64,000 nt of DNA from assembly GCF_000722705.1 (NCBI RefSeq), contig NZ_JPFW01000008.1:434001-498000 (forward strand), read 5' to 3'. Shown here one piece after another: positions 45,243 through 56,500 of the stretch. The translations under genes were made by a program, and so were the position numbers. Below the pieces are notes generated by a model, which did no database searches, was not told the origin of the DNA, and worked only from the letters and a program-made list of their open reading frames with translations. Numbering within the stretch: position 1 is the first letter of the stretch; every line of letters begins with the position of its first letter. This DNA is from Streptococcus mitis. Lineage in GTDB: Bacteria > Bacillota > Bacilli > Lactobacillales > Streptococcaceae.

Positions 45243-46167
45243 ATCGTTCTCCTACAGTCAATGTACGTCCAACTCCGTTGAGGAAGGAAGCAATGTCCAT
45301 CTTAGGTTTACCAGCTGGCTGCACTTGTTTGAGAGATAGAGCTCCTTCAGCCGTTGCAACAATCAATTCTTTCTTGCCGATAGAGAGAATCTCTCCTGGG
45401 TTGCCTTGACCTTCTACTGGTAGGGCTTCATAAATCTTAAAGCGGTCGCCCTTGAGAAAAGTATGGGCAACAGGCCACGGATTCATGCCACGGATTTGGT
45501 TAAAAAGTTGACGATTGGTTTTGTTCCAGTCCAGTTTTTCTTCTTCTGGCTTGATATTTGGCGAGAAGCTAACCTGACTCGGATCTTGCGGTTCTGGTTG
45601 AATCTCACCAGCAATATAGGCAGGCAAAGTATCCAAAAGCAAATCGCGACCAACTAGCGCTAATTTCTCAAACAAGGTGCCAACATTGTCCTCATCTGTG
45701 ATAGGAATACTGCGACGAGAAATCATATCCCCTGCATCCATTTCCTTAACCATTTCCATAATGGTCACACCAGCTTCCTCATCCCCTTGAATCAAGGCGT
45801 AATGGATAGGCGCACCACCACGGTGTTTTGGAAGGAGAGAAGCATGAACGTTAACCGCAAAATCCATGCTATCAAGGAGTTTACTTGGGAGAAACTGCCC
45901 AAAAGCAGCAGTCACGATTCCATCCGCTCCCAAATTCATAATAGCTTCCATCTCTGGACTTCCAGATAATTTTTCAGGTTGGTAAATAGGAAGTCCCGCT
46001 TCTTTGGCAGCCTGCTTGACTGGAGTTTCTTGGATTACTTTTTTACGGCCTACAGCGCGGTCTGGCTGGGTCACAACGGCTAGAATTTCGTAGCGGTCAT
46101 CTGTCAAAAGTCCTTTTAAGACTGTTGCTGAAAATTCGGGGGTCCCCATAAAGATTAGTTTTGTCAT
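45232..46167 (-). CDS. fmt: Methionyl-tRNA formyltransferase
   Basis: 311 residues. It has [14 protein letters not shown] near 7, the catalytic [20 protein letters not shown] near 109-128 (N, H) and [15 protein letters not shown] near 136-150 with the catalytic Asp. The C-terminal OB domain begins near 210. It formylates initiator Met-tRNA. It lies 12 bases after priA. Confidence 0.96.
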   Translation of the reverse strand: MTKLIFMGTPEFSATVLKGLLTDDRYEILAVVTQPDRAVGRKKVIQETPVKQAAKEAGLPIYQPEKLSGSPEMEAIMNLGADGIVTAAFGQFLPSKLLDSMDFAVNVHASLLPKHRGGAPIHYALIQGDEEAGVTIMEMVKEMDAGDMISRRSIPITDEDNVGTLFEKLALVGRDLLLDTLPAYIAGEIQPEPQDPSQVSFSPNIKPEEEKLDWNKTNRQLFNQIRGMNPWPVAHTFLKGDRFKIYEALPVEGQGNPGEILSIGKKELIVATAEGALSLKQVQPAGKPKMDIASFLNGVGRTLTVGERFGD

Positions 46168-46179
46168 ATCTTCTCCTTC

Positions 46180-48576
46180 TTATAAAAATTGCTGTGGCTC
46201 ATGATCAATGCTGAGACGGAGCTCACTATTTTCTCGTTCTTGAGTCAAGGCCAGAACCTGATTGAGAGTCGGACCCAGTTCATCTTCTAAACGATATTTA
46301 ATCAAAATTTGGTAATGATAGAGGTTGTGGGTACGAGCAATAGGTTTTGGCGTTGGCCCGAGAATCTTACTGGTCTCTGACAAACCTGACCTCAAGATGT
46401 TCATAACTTCATAAGCACGTTTGACAACCACTTCTTCTTTCTTGTGAGAAAGTGTAATACCAATCGTGAAATAGTAAGGTGGATAGCCAAGTTGTCGTCT
46501 AATTCCCATTTCATAAGCATAAAAGCCTTCGTAATCCTGATCCTTGGCAAATCGAATAGCATAGTGCTGAGGATTGTAAGACTGAATCAAGACCTGCCCA
46601 GCTTTTTCAGCACGGCCTGCCCGACCTGCCACTTGAGTCAAGAGCTGGAAGGTTCTCTCAGAAGAACGGAAATCTGGTAGATTCAAGGCCGTATCCGCAT
46701 TAAGAACTCCGACTAGGGTCACATTGGGAAAATCCAAGCCCTTGGCAATCATCTGAGTACCTAGTAAAATATCTGCTTCTCCTCGCCCAAACTGGTCAAG
46801 TAGAGCTTGATGGCTGCCTTTCTTGCGCGTCGTATCCACATCCATGCGCAGAATGCGTGCCTGAGGAAAAAGCTCTGCTAGCTCATCATAAGCCTTTTGA
46901 GTCCCTGTTCCATAGTAACGAATACTGCGACTCTTACAGTTAGGGCAGGCCTGAGGAATGTCTTTCGAAAAACCACAATAATGGCAGTTCATTGTCTTGG
47001 TATCCATGTGCAAGGTCAGGGAAATATCACAGTTAGGACAAGTATCCACCGTCCCACACTCCCGACACATAACAAAGCTAGAATAACCACGGCGATTGAG
47101 CATGAGAACTACCTGCTCTTTTTTAGCCAGACGGTCTTGAATGGCTTCTAGCAAAGGGGGCGTAAAGTTTGATGTCTCGTTTTGTCCGATATAGTCCCGA
47201 AAATCAATCACTTGAACCTCAGGAATCGTGGCTAAAGGATTGGCTCGCTGGGTCAGACGTAAGTGTTGATAGACACCTTTTCCAGCCCTCGCACGGCTTT
47301 CCAGACTTGGTGTCGCAGACCCGAGTACCAGAGCCGCTTGATTATACTGGGCCCGTAAAATAGCCACCTCTCTGGCATGGTAACGGGGATTGCTGTCCTG
47401 CTTATAAGTCGCTTCATGCTCCTCATCGATAATCATAACACCTAGATTTTTCAGGGGGGCAAAGATGGCAGATCTGGCACCCACAACAACTTGGGCATCT
47501 CCACGTTCCACTTTGCGCCATTCATCATACTTTTCACCATTGGACAGGCCTGAATGAAGAATAGCCACTTTCTCACCAAAGCGAGCAATAAAACGCTCTG
47601 TCATCTGTGGAGTCAAGGAAATCTCAGGCACCAGCAAAATAGCTGTCTTGCCCTTGTCCAAGGCCCCTTGGATAATCTGCAAGTAAACCTCCGTCTTCCC
47701 ACTTCCTGTAATCCCTTGAAGGAGGAAGGGAGGCTGATGACTGCCAATCGCGCTGACAACCGCATCACGCGCCTGTCTTTGTTCTGGATTCAACTCCAGA
47801 GGCTGACTTACTTCGATCCCTTCAAAATAAGCAGCCGAGCGTTGCACTTCCTTTTGGACTATGGTAACAGCACCTTGTTCCACAAAGAAGTTGACTTGCT
47901 CCCGCGAATAGAACTCTAGCAAACTAGCCAAGGAAGCACTCTCAGGATGAGACAGCAGATAGTCTCTCAGTTCCAACTTTTTCTTAGCACGAGCAGAAAT
48001 CTCTACATTTTCTAATTGAGCAAGGTCAACCTCATACCAAGACTGGGTCTTGACCTTCTTTTGATCGATCGCCTGATATTCCAGACCAAGCAGACCTTTC
48101 CTAGTCAAACGCATCATTTCGGCTTGCTTACCTAAATCCAGAGAAGAAAAGGCAAGCGAATCTTCTGAACCAAACAAACGCTCTCTGTCTTCCTGACTCA
48201 GACCTGCCAGAGGATAGAGAATCTTGTCATAGCTGGAGTTCAGAAATCCTGGTAGCATGGCCTTGAGGATGGCGATTTTGTAGGAAAAGACAGATTTACG
48301 TAGCTCGTCAGCTAGCCAGAGTTGTTCTTGCATGAGAACAGGTGAAAAATCCAACACCTCGGCAATATCTTTTAAATCTTGCTCCATCTCTTCTTCATCT
48401 GATTGGGACTCCAAACCAAGAACAATCCCTTGAATCAGGCGATTGCCCTTACCAAAAGGCACATGAACCCGCATTCCAACTTCCAGCATTCCCTCAAATT
48501 CCTCAGGAATCCTGTAACTATAGGGCTGGTCCGTCTGCATCAAGGGCACATCAACAATAATCTTGGCTATAGCCAT
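46180..48576 (-). CDS. priA: Primosomal replication protein N' (PriA helicase)
   Basis: A 798-residue restart helicase. The N-terminal 3'-end-binding domain begins MAIAKIIVDVPLMQTDQPYS. Then GITGSGKTEVY near 288 (Walker A), IIDEEHEATYKQD near 383 (DEEH) and a zinc region with four CxxC pairs (CRECGTVDTCPNCD, CHYCG, CPNCKS) near 513-553. QMIAKGLDFPNV and QVAGRAGRAEKAG (motif VI) follow. It restarts stalled forks. It opens the cluster that runs down to stkP. Confidence 0.96.
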   Translation of the reverse strand: MAIAKIIVDVPLMQTDQPYSYRIPEEFEGMLEVGMRVHVPFGKGNRLIQGIVLGLESQSDEEEMEQDLKDIAEVLDFSPVLMQEQLWLADELRKSVFSYKIAILKAMLPGFLNSSYDKILYPLAGLSQEDRERLFGSEDSLAFSSLDLGKQAEMMRLTRKGLLGLEYQAIDQKKVKTQSWYEVDLAQLENVEISARAKKKLELRDYLLSHPESASLASLLEFYSREQVNFFVEQGAVTIVQKEVQRSAAYFEGIEVSQPLELNPEQRQARDAVVSAIGSHQPPFLLQGITGSGKTEVYLQIIQGALDKGKTAILLVPEISLTPQMTERFIARFGEKVAILHSGLSNGEKYDEWRKVERGDAQVVVGARSAIFAPLKNLGVMIIDEEHEATYKQDSNPRYHAREVAILRAQYNQAALVLGSATPSLESRARAGKGVYQHLRLTQRANPLATIPEVQVIDFRDYIGQNETSNFTPPLLEAIQDRLAKKEQVVLMLNRRGYSSFVMCRECGTVDTCPNCDISLTLHMDTKTMNCHYCGFSKDIPQACPNCKSRSIRYYGTGTQKAYDELAELFPQARILRMDVDTTRKKGSHQALLDQFGRGEADILLGTQMIAKGLDFPNVTLVGVLNADTALNLPDFRSSERTFQLLTQVAGRAGRAEKAGQVLIQSYNPQHYAIRFAKDQDYEGFYAYEMGIRRQLGYPPYYFTIGITLSHKKEEVVVKRAYEVMNILRSGLSETSKILGPTPKPIARTHNLYHYQILIKYRLEDELGPTLNQVLALTQERENSELRLSIDHEPQQFL

Positions 48577-48641
48577 CTTCTCACCTCCTTCTTGTCAGTA
48601 CATTCTTGCAATAGAAAAAATAAGATTGAGTCCCCCCAACC

Positions 48642-48956
48642 TTAAATTTTTTCACCATCTTCTTTTTCTTTAGCGATTTGCTCTTTGATTTTCTTTTCTT
48701 CTTCTTCTTTGCGGCGTTTTTCTTCTTCGATACGGCGACGCACTGCTTCACGTTTTCCTTCTGGATCTGGGTGAATGGTAACGTTTCCTGATTCGATTTC
48801 TTCTAAAGCGCGAAGAGTTGATTTTTCAGACTTGAAACCTTGAGTTGCTGGCGCACCTGCTTCCAATTCGTGGGCACGTTTTGCTTCCAAGATTACGAGT
48901 GAATATTTTGAAGGAACCTTGTCAAGCAAGGTATCAATAGAGGGTTTTAACATCAT
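48642..48956 (-). CDS. rpoZ: RNA polymerase omega subunit
   Basis: 104 residues: [20 protein letters not shown], then [12 protein letters not shown] near 25-36 (omega core motif) and [15 protein letters not shown] near 48. A Lys/Glu-rich, probably helical tail of about 35 residues ends the protein. It lies between gmk and priA, the conserved Firmicute order. Confidence 0.94.
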
Positions 48957-48980
48957 TTGCTTGTACCTATTTTCTAAATT

Positions 48981-49622
<642 letters not shown>

Positions 49623-49710
49623 TCAGTCTGTAAAAATAAAATAAGATTTCCCTTCAGATAGTAGCATTTAGTGCAAACTATCCTTCTACAGTCTTTCTAT
49701 CTAGTGTAAC

Positions 49711-49738
49711 AAAAAAGCAGTAATTTTTCAACTGCTCT
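49711..49738 (-). terminator. Terminator after rny
   Basis: Minus strand AGCAGT and ACTGCT around a nine-base loop, then TTTTT. It lies 8 bases past the rny stop and separates it from gmk. Confidence 0.85.
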
Positions 49739-49745
49739 TTCTTAT

Positions 49746-51359
49746 TTATTTAGCATAATCTACTGCACGAAGCTCGCGAATCACGGTTACCTTGATATTT
49801 CCTGGGTAATCGAGATTATTTTCAATTTTCTCACGAACTTTGTGAGCCAAGATTGTGACTTTGTCGTCCTTGATTTGTCCTGGATTGACCATGATGCGAA
49901 TTTCACGTCCTGCTTGAAGGGCAAAGCTAGTTTGCACTCCCTCAAAGCCGTTAGCAATTTCTTCCAAATCATGGAGACGCTTGATATAGCTTTCAAGAGA
50001 CTCACTACGAGCACCTGGACGGGCTGCACTCAAGGCATCTGCTGCAGCAACGATTACTGCAATCACGCTTTCAGCTTCAACATCGCCGTGGTGGCTAGCA
50101 ATCGTATTGACCACAACTGGATGTTCCTTGTACTTACGAGCCAATTCCATACCGATTTCAACGTGGCTACCTTCAACCTCACGATCAATAGCTTTCCCAA
50201 TGTCATGAAGGAATCCAGCACGACGAGCAAGAGCCGCATTTTCACCAAGTTCGCTGGCCATAATACCAGCTAACTTAGCAACCTCAATCGAATGACGCAA
50301 GACATTTTGTCCATATGAAGTACGGAACTGCAAGCGACCCATGATTTTCATCAAGTCTGGATGAAGGTTTGGCGCACCAATCTCATAGGCAGCAGCCTCA
50401 CCATATTCGCGGATCTTATTGTCAATCTCTTGACGATTTTTCTCAACCAACTCTTCGATACGAGCTGGGTGGATACGACCATCTTTGAGCAACATTTCCA
50501 TAGTCATACGGGCAATCTCGCGACGAATCGGGTCAAAACCTGACAAGGTTACCACTTCTGGTGTATCGTCGATAATCACATCAACTCCTGTCAAACTTTC
50601 AAAGGTACGAATGTTACGACCTTCACGACCAATAATGCGTCCCTTCATAGTATCGTCTGGCAGGTGAACCGTTGAGTTCGTTGACTCCGCTACATATTCA
50701 CCAGCGATACGTTGCATAGCTTGAACCAAGATGTCCTTGGCCATTTTATCAGAACGTTCCTTGACCTCTTGCTCAGCTTCACGAATACGACTGGCAATCT
50801 CCTTGGTCAAGTTTTCCTCTGTCTGAGCCAAGATAATATCTCGTGCTTCTGCCTGAGACAGAGCACCAATACGCTCTAGTTCTGCTTCTTTTTGTCTTTC
50901 GACTTCCTCCAATTGCTCTTCACGCGCATCAAGGTTTTTCGCTCTATCAGAAATACTTTGTTCTTTTTGTTCAAGTGTTTGTTCTTTACTCGTCAAATTG
51001 TCGTCCTTACGGTCAAGGCTAGTAGCTCTCTCTGTCAAACGACTTTCGATTTGTTTGAGTTCTTGACGTTCTGATTTGAATTCAGCGTCCACTTCTTCAC
51101 GGTATTTTCTGGCTTCTTCTTTGGCCTCCAATAGTGCTTCTTTTTTAAGAGACTTGCTTTCACGTTTAGCTTCATTAACAAGTAAATCTGCTTCACGCTC
51201 AGCTTGTCCACGTAAATTAGTTGCTTCTTGTTCAGCATTTAAAAGCATCAAATCTGCAGCTTCCTGAGATGATTTCATCTTAGCTGAGATGCTGACATAT
51301 CCAATGACTAAACCAATGATGACGGCAAAAACAGCAATCGCAAGCGACATGATTTCCAT
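49746..51359 (-). CDS. rny: Ribonuclease Y
   Basis: 537 residues. An N-terminal membrane anchor ([20 protein letters not shown]) and a long coiled coil (about 25-200) precede a KH domain ([20 protein letters not shown] near 238-257). An HD domain with HDIGKAID near 364 follows. It is the membrane-bound endonuclease that starts much mRNA decay in Firmicutes. It is a single gene with its own terminator. The accessory patch 51.4-57.9 kb begins just upstream of it. Confidence 0.96.
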   Translation of the reverse strand: MEIMSLAIAVFAVIIGLVIGYVSISAKMKSSQEAADLMLLNAEQEATNLRGQAEREADLLVNEAKRESKSLKKEALLEAKEEARKYREEVDAEFKSERQELKQIESRLTERATSLDRKDDNLTSKEQTLEQKEQSISDRAKNLDAREEQLEEVERQKEAELERIGALSQAEARDIILAQTEENLTKEIASRIREAEQEVKERSDKMAKDILVQAMQRIAGEYVAESTNSTVHLPDDTMKGRIIGREGRNIRTFESLTGVDVIIDDTPEVVTLSGFDPIRREIARMTMEMLLKDGRIHPARIEELVEKNRQEIDNKIREYGEAAAYEIGAPNLHPDLMKIMGRLQFRTSYGQNVLRHSIEVAKLAGIMASELGENAALARRAGFLHDIGKAIDREVEGSHVEIGMELARKYKEHPVVVNTIASHHGDVEAESVIAVIVAAADALSAARPGARSESLESYIKRLHDLEEIANGFEGVQTSFALQAGREIRIMVNPGQIKDDKVTILAHKVREKIENNLDYPGNIKVTVIRELRAVDYAK

Positions 51360-51455
51360 GTTTTTACCTCATTTAATTTTTATTATGAATGACATACATT
51401 CTTTTACATTCTACCATAAAAAAGTGATTTTCACAAACCTAAAATAGAATATGAA

Positions 51456-53171
51456 CTATTGAAATTTAGCTTGAAGTTCAGACAAAGATCTATTTATTTC
51501 AAAACTCTCTTGTATTAATTCATCTAATGGAATATGATTAATTGTAATTTGTTGATTTAACTTCGTAGGTAGGCGATAATTTAGAAAATACTGATATTCT
51601 TCATTACATAGTAATTCATCGATATCATCTATCTGATAATCTTTTTTCTCATTCCCTTCTAAAATGTCATAATATATGTTAACGAGTATCTCTTCAATTT
51701 CACTAGGACTATAGTTTTTGATAATTGAATAAGTTGAATCACTGGAAATACCGAGATATCTAAACTCTTTATCTCTTTTTCCTTCTAGCCATAAACACGA
51801 TAGCAAATCATCGAAATATGATATTTTCTTTGAAGCAAATTGAAAAGATTTATAACTATCGATATAATCATTTTTTGGAGTTAACTCCGTTCCTTCCCGA
51901 AATATAAAAAATTCAAAGTAAAGAAATGAATCTGATAAAAACGGAATCTCTTCAAAATATTTAAAAAGTGATTTTATGGTACTCTCGTCTCTTCCCCGTC
52001 CATTCATACAATCAATAACATATTTCCTTATCTCTTCCGGATCACTTAAATATGATAAATCTTCTATGTCTTTCTGAAACGCTCTTAAACTTTGTTTTTC
52101 TACTTTTGAATCCTTATTTTTAATTTGAATAGCTCTTTCATCTCTATCTGCGTAATAAATTTTATATATTAACGCTAATATTTGCCCAAGATTACTATCC
52201 TTCAATTTACTTTTTCTCAAAATACTATCTATGACCTCTTCTGTAGATAGCATTCGATTTTGATTTAACTTAAATTTATTATCAATGAGATTCTTCTTTG
52301 TTGACTTAATTTCCTCACTATTTAAAATTACAATAATTTTAAATCTTTTATTCTCAGAAAGATAATCAATATAACCCAATAAATCATTGTAATCTGAAGG
52401 CTTATCTGATGTTTCTGCATATGAAACTCGTTCGAAATCATCAAAAATAATGATAGAATTTCGCTTCATTAAATCCGTTCCAACTGTTTTAAAGAACCAT
52501 TTAAAAACTCCTCCAACAAGTGGAATAAAGTCCAAATTTCCGAGTGTGGATTGTTTTTCTATCTCATTAATCAATATTTTCTCGGCTTGCTCTCTTGTTT
52601 TTATCCCAAAGCAGGAAATATAGTAGATTTCTTTCTTTTTGTAAATTTGATTTTCAAAAAACGTCTTTATGAAAAATGTTTTCCCACTCCCCCAAGAACC
52701 ATCCAACCAATACACATTATGAATAGAGTCCGGGCTATTTAAAAATTCAACCAGATGAGTTTGAAAAGGATAGTCATCCAAATCATATTCCGGAAATAGC
52801 TCTGGATCCAGTTTTTTATAACTAACTTTTTTATAACTAACTTTTTTAAAAATTATGTCTAAAATTGTTGGTATAGTCAGTACTAACAATATTATTACAC
52901 GATTCTCATACAAAATTAAAATAATATCTTTTAAACGATTATAATTAGATACAAATTTATAGATAGGTGAAGCAAAGCGCTTAAATTGTTCAATCTCAAG
53001 TGCAAGATACAGTACCCATATACTAGCTATAAATATTTTGTACCATTCAATAATTCTAACATTACTACTCCATGATGGTCTTTTCAATAAATATTTCAAT
53101 AGTTTGAAATTCAGAATAAAATTAAGAATCCTCGTCATTATATTTCTCATAGTTTCTATTTTTATCAACAT
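51456..53171 (-). CDS. Membrane-anchored KAP-family P-loop NTPase
   Basis: 571 residues if it starts at ATG 53171 (MLIKIETMRNIM); ATG 53150 is an alternative. Hydrophobic segments near 42-60 and 95-113 are likely membrane helices. The NTPase domain follows: WLDGSWGSGKTFFIKTFF near 158-175 (Walker A) and RNSIIIFDDFERVSYAE near 233-249 (Walker B). A helical C-terminal half contains no known nuclease motif. This is the KAP type, with membrane helices next to a P-loop domain; several such proteins act in phage exclusion. It is strongly AT-rich and sits alone between rny and the choline-binding-protein patch. Function unknown. Confidence 0.75.
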   Translation of the reverse strand: MLIKIETMRNIMTRILNFILNFKLLKYLLKRPSWSSNVRIIEWYKIFIASIWVLYLALEIEQFKRFASPIYKFVSNYNRLKDIILILYENRVIILLVLTIPTILDIIFKKVSYKKVSYKKLDPELFPEYDLDDYPFQTHLVEFLNSPDSIHNVYWLDGSWGSGKTFFIKTFFENQIYKKKEIYYISCFGIKTREQAEKILINEIEKQSTLGNLDFIPLVGGVFKWFFKTVGTDLMKRNSIIIFDDFERVSYAETSDKPSDYNDLLGYIDYLSENKRFKIIVILNSEEIKSTKKNLIDNKFKLNQNRMLSTEEVIDSILRKSKLKDSNLGQILALIYKIYYADRDERAIQIKNKDSKVEKQSLRAFQKDIEDLSYLSDPEEIRKYVIDCMNGRGRDESTIKSLFKYFEEIPFLSDSFLYFEFFIFREGTELTPKNDYIDSYKSFQFASKKISYFDDLLSCLWLEGKRDKEFRYLGISSDSTYSIIKNYSPSEIEEILVNIYYDILEGNEKKDYQIDDIDELLCNEEYQYFLNYRLPTKLNQQITINHIPLDELIQESFEINRSLSELQAKFQ

Positions 53172-53178
53172 TGTTATA

Positions 53179-53184
53179 ATTATA
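53179..53184 (-). promoter_or_regulatory. Extended -10 promoter of the KAP NTPase gene; start almost leaderless
   Basis: Minus strand TGG-TATAAT with the -10 box at 53179-53184. Transcription would start near 53172, at the ATG of 53171, leaving no room for a ribosome site. None is visible before the other candidate starts either. Confidence 0.6.
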
Positions 53185-53318
53185 CCACAGAATATCACTC
53201 ATTAATATGGACAGACGATAAACACGGTAATTTATTATACTAAAAACATCCCCGCTTTGATTGATTTTCTTAAGAGAAATAATTGCTATTAACAAATATC
53301 AGATCCCAAATATGTACC

Positions 53319-53344
53319 AAAAAGTCCACCTTTCAGTAGACTTT
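53319..53344 (-). terminator. Terminator downstream of the choline-binding protein and yefM remnant
   Basis: Minus strand AAAGTCTAC, loop TGAAAG and GTGGACTTT pair with one mismatch, then TTTTT. The remaining gap 53185-53418 shows no gene. Confidence 0.75.
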
Positions 53345-53418
53345 CTAATAATCATTAAATACAAGAAGTTGTTTCTAACAATAGCAAGATTTCACTCAGG
53401 TATTCTCTGTAAATTAGA

Positions 53419-53571
53419 CTAATGTCCTGCGCGAATTCGGGCCATTCCACGTAAGATTTTGTCAGAAAGTTCCTTATTTTGAGCGATTCTCAGGGTTTCC
53501 TGAATACTGTTCCAGTCGCTCTTCAAAAGGGGCACTACCAAAGCTTCAAATTCATCATTTACCTTCTTCAT
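53419..53571 (-). pseudogene. yefM: YefM antitoxin remnant (yefM-yoeB toxin-antitoxin locus)
   Basis: A 50-codon frame, MKKVNDEFEALVVPLLKSDW, then NSIQETLRIAQNKELSDKIL, RGMARIRAGH and a stop. I recognise pneumococcal YefM, which contains KDYMKKVNDEFEPL and SIQETLRIAQNKELSDKVLR. The codons just before the ATG still read KDY in frame, so the homology starts right behind the choline-binding-protein stop at 53580. The first 15 or so residues, an internal stretch and the C-terminal end are missing, and I find no YoeB toxin downstream. AAAGGA remains as a possible ribosome site, so a short peptide may be made. Confidence 0.7.
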
Positions 53572-53579
53572 GTAGTCCT

Positions 53580-56500
53580 TTATACCCACTCACCGTTGGC
53601 ATTGACCGTATAGCCATCTGGTGTAGTAGTATTCACTGCCAAAGCCCCTGAGCTATAGGCATAGTACCATTTACCAGAAACTGTAAACCAGCCTGTCTTC
53701 ATAGCTCCAGCGCTATCAAGATAATACCATGTATCATTATCTTTTACCCAACCAGTAGCCATTTTACCGCTATCTTTAAGATAGTACCATGTGCCATTGT
53801 CTTTGACCCAGCCTGTAGCCAGTGAACCTGTTTCATTCAAGTAATACCATGAGCCACCAGTTTTGACCCAGCCAGTTTGCATCCAGCCCGTATTATCAAA
53901 GTAATACCATCTACCCTTGATTAGTTCCCAACCATTAGTAGTGTATGAACCATCTTCGTGCTGATACCACCAGCGACCAGCTGACTCAATCCAGTTACCA
54001 GCTTGAGAATCTTTTGTAGTCTTAGTTTCCGTTTTTTGTTTGGCAACTACATCTACTTTGGCTTTATCTTGGCCAAATACCCCACTATTGTTATTCACAA
54101 CAGGAACTTCAACACGTGGAGTTGATGGAACAACCGGAGCTACAAGAGCAACAGGTGTGCTAGGAGTTGTTGGAACAGATGGAATTGTTGGAAGTGCGAA
54201 CTCTGGAAGAGCTGGACGAACTTCAGGGATACCCTTTTCTGTTACAGGATGTTTCTTCAATTCTTCTGCTTGAAGACGAGCTTGCTCTGCTTCGTAACTT
54301 GCTTTTGCTGTCGCATAAGCCTTATTCGCTTCTTTGGCTACTTTTTCTTTTGCTTCAAGCACTTCTTGTGCAGTTGCTTGATTTGCTTTGGCTTCTTTGA
54401 GCGCTTCTTCTGCGTCTTTCAACTCTGCCTTGCGAGTTTCAAGCTCTTTTGCAGCTACTTTCAAATCTTCAACCAACTCTTTTGAAGAAACAACTTGTGC
54501 TTTCGCTTGGTTAAGTGCTTCTTTGGCAACTGATACCGCTTGGGTAGTTTCTTCTGCTTTCTCTTGAAGAGAAGAGAGAGTTGCTTTCTCAGCTTTTGTT
54601 TCTGCTTTGGCTTGGTTGAACTCTTTCTCTGCTTGTTTTGCAGTTGCTTTTAACTCTGCCAACTTCGCTTCTTTATCTGCCTTTGTAGCAGACAAGGTAG
54701 CAACCAAGGCATTTGCATTTGACAAGGAAACAACTGCTTGATTGTGTGTTGTTGTAGCTGATTGAAGAGCTTGTTTCAAGGCTACTGTATCTTTCAATTC
54801 TGCTTCTTGAGATTTCAAGAGATTTTTTGCAGAATTGAGAGCAGTCTCAGCAGAATTGACATTTTGAGATGCAGTTTGAAGAGCTTGTTCAGCTTGTGTT
54901 TTTTCGACTTTTTTAGAATTTACAAGAGCTTCAGCTTCTTTAATTTTATTAGCTTTTCTTGCTTTTGTATATGGATTTTCAATTTCATTGCGATCAAATG
55001 TAGAATTAGTCATGTATGATTCAGGAATTCCTGCTATAACATGATCTCTATAAAGAGTCTTTGTGTGACTTTGCGCAACTCCCCCAAAGTATTGAGTTTC
55101 AACTTCTTTATCAAAACCAATTGTTGCACTTGTATGACCAAAATCGTTTTCAGTTGAAATCAATCGTACTAATGTAGTATACATAAACTTACGCATTTCT
55201 GATTTAGTTAATCGAAAAACATCTGAATCAATTTCATCTGTAGCTGTGAAGCTTACTGCAACCTCATAAGATTGAACCCCTTTGTTTTCTAAATTAATGC
55301 GTTCACTTTCTGAATTGCCATCATCTAAACCATATTCCTTAGCAACTTTATTAATGCCAATAGCATAATGCCCAAAGCCACCTTTTTGTTTACGATAACT
55401 ATCTAAAAGAACATTTGTTACTTTTGCTTTTGTATATTCTTTTGCAATTTTTTCTGCAAAAGTAAATGAATCAGCCGTAACTTTTACATCCAACAAGCCT
55501 ACTTGTTCTCGCATTTGATTAATTAAGTCAGCAGCGAAAAATGTTAAATCGCGTTTAAAATCTTCTGGGATATGATTAACGTCATATTTAGTTTCATCAG
55601 CTAAATCTGATTCAAGTGGAATAAATTGATTTAAGGCAGGAGTGCCCATTTGTGTTTCTTTTACTTTATTAAAAGTTTTAGGAAATCTACTAAAATCAAA
55701 ATTGCTTTTGTTTTTAGATCTGCGGAAATCTTCTTGAAGTTGCATACGTTCTTTCACAGCTTCAATAAATTCAGGAGCAAGTTTAATTGTATTATGTTTT
55801 GTATTTTTAATAGAATCTAAAACAGACACTGCCTGGTTGTAGTTAGCAGTAATATCCGCCACCGCTTTTTCCGCTTTTTCTTGTTCTGCTTTGGCATCTA
55901 ATACCGCTTGGGTTTTTGTAGCAATATCTGCCTTTGTATCTTCAATTTGCGCGTTTGTAGCTTGATTTGCTTTTTCTGCTTCTGCAAGAGCAGTCTCTGC
56001 ATCTGTTTGCGCTTGTTTGCTTGTTTTTTCCGCTTCTACGGCTTCTTTTTGTGCTTCCTTAGCATTTTCCAAGCCTTTGCCATTAACTGCGTCTGTGGCG
56101 ATTTGAACCGCTTCTGTGGCACTTGTAAGTGCTTTTTCTTTTTCAGTTTGTGTAGCTTCTTTTTCTGCTACAACTGTTTCTTGTGCAGATACCGCTTGGC
56201 TTGCTTCTGTAGCTTTTGCTTCTGCTTGTTTAACAATTTCTTCTTTTGCAGGAACAGCAGACTCAGCCTTCACAACTTCTTTTTCTGCTTCTGCAATAAC
56301 GGCTGGACTTGCCTTCTTCGCAAAGTCTTCCGCCTTTTTCACAGCGTCTGTTTTCTCATTGACAAGAGAATCCGCTTCATTTGTAGCACGTTTGGCATCT
56401 TTGACCACCTGTTTTGCTTCTACTACTTCTTGATCCACTTTCTTAGCTTCTGCTTCTTTTGTAGCAACTTCTTCTTTTGTAGCTACCGCAGGAGTAGTTG

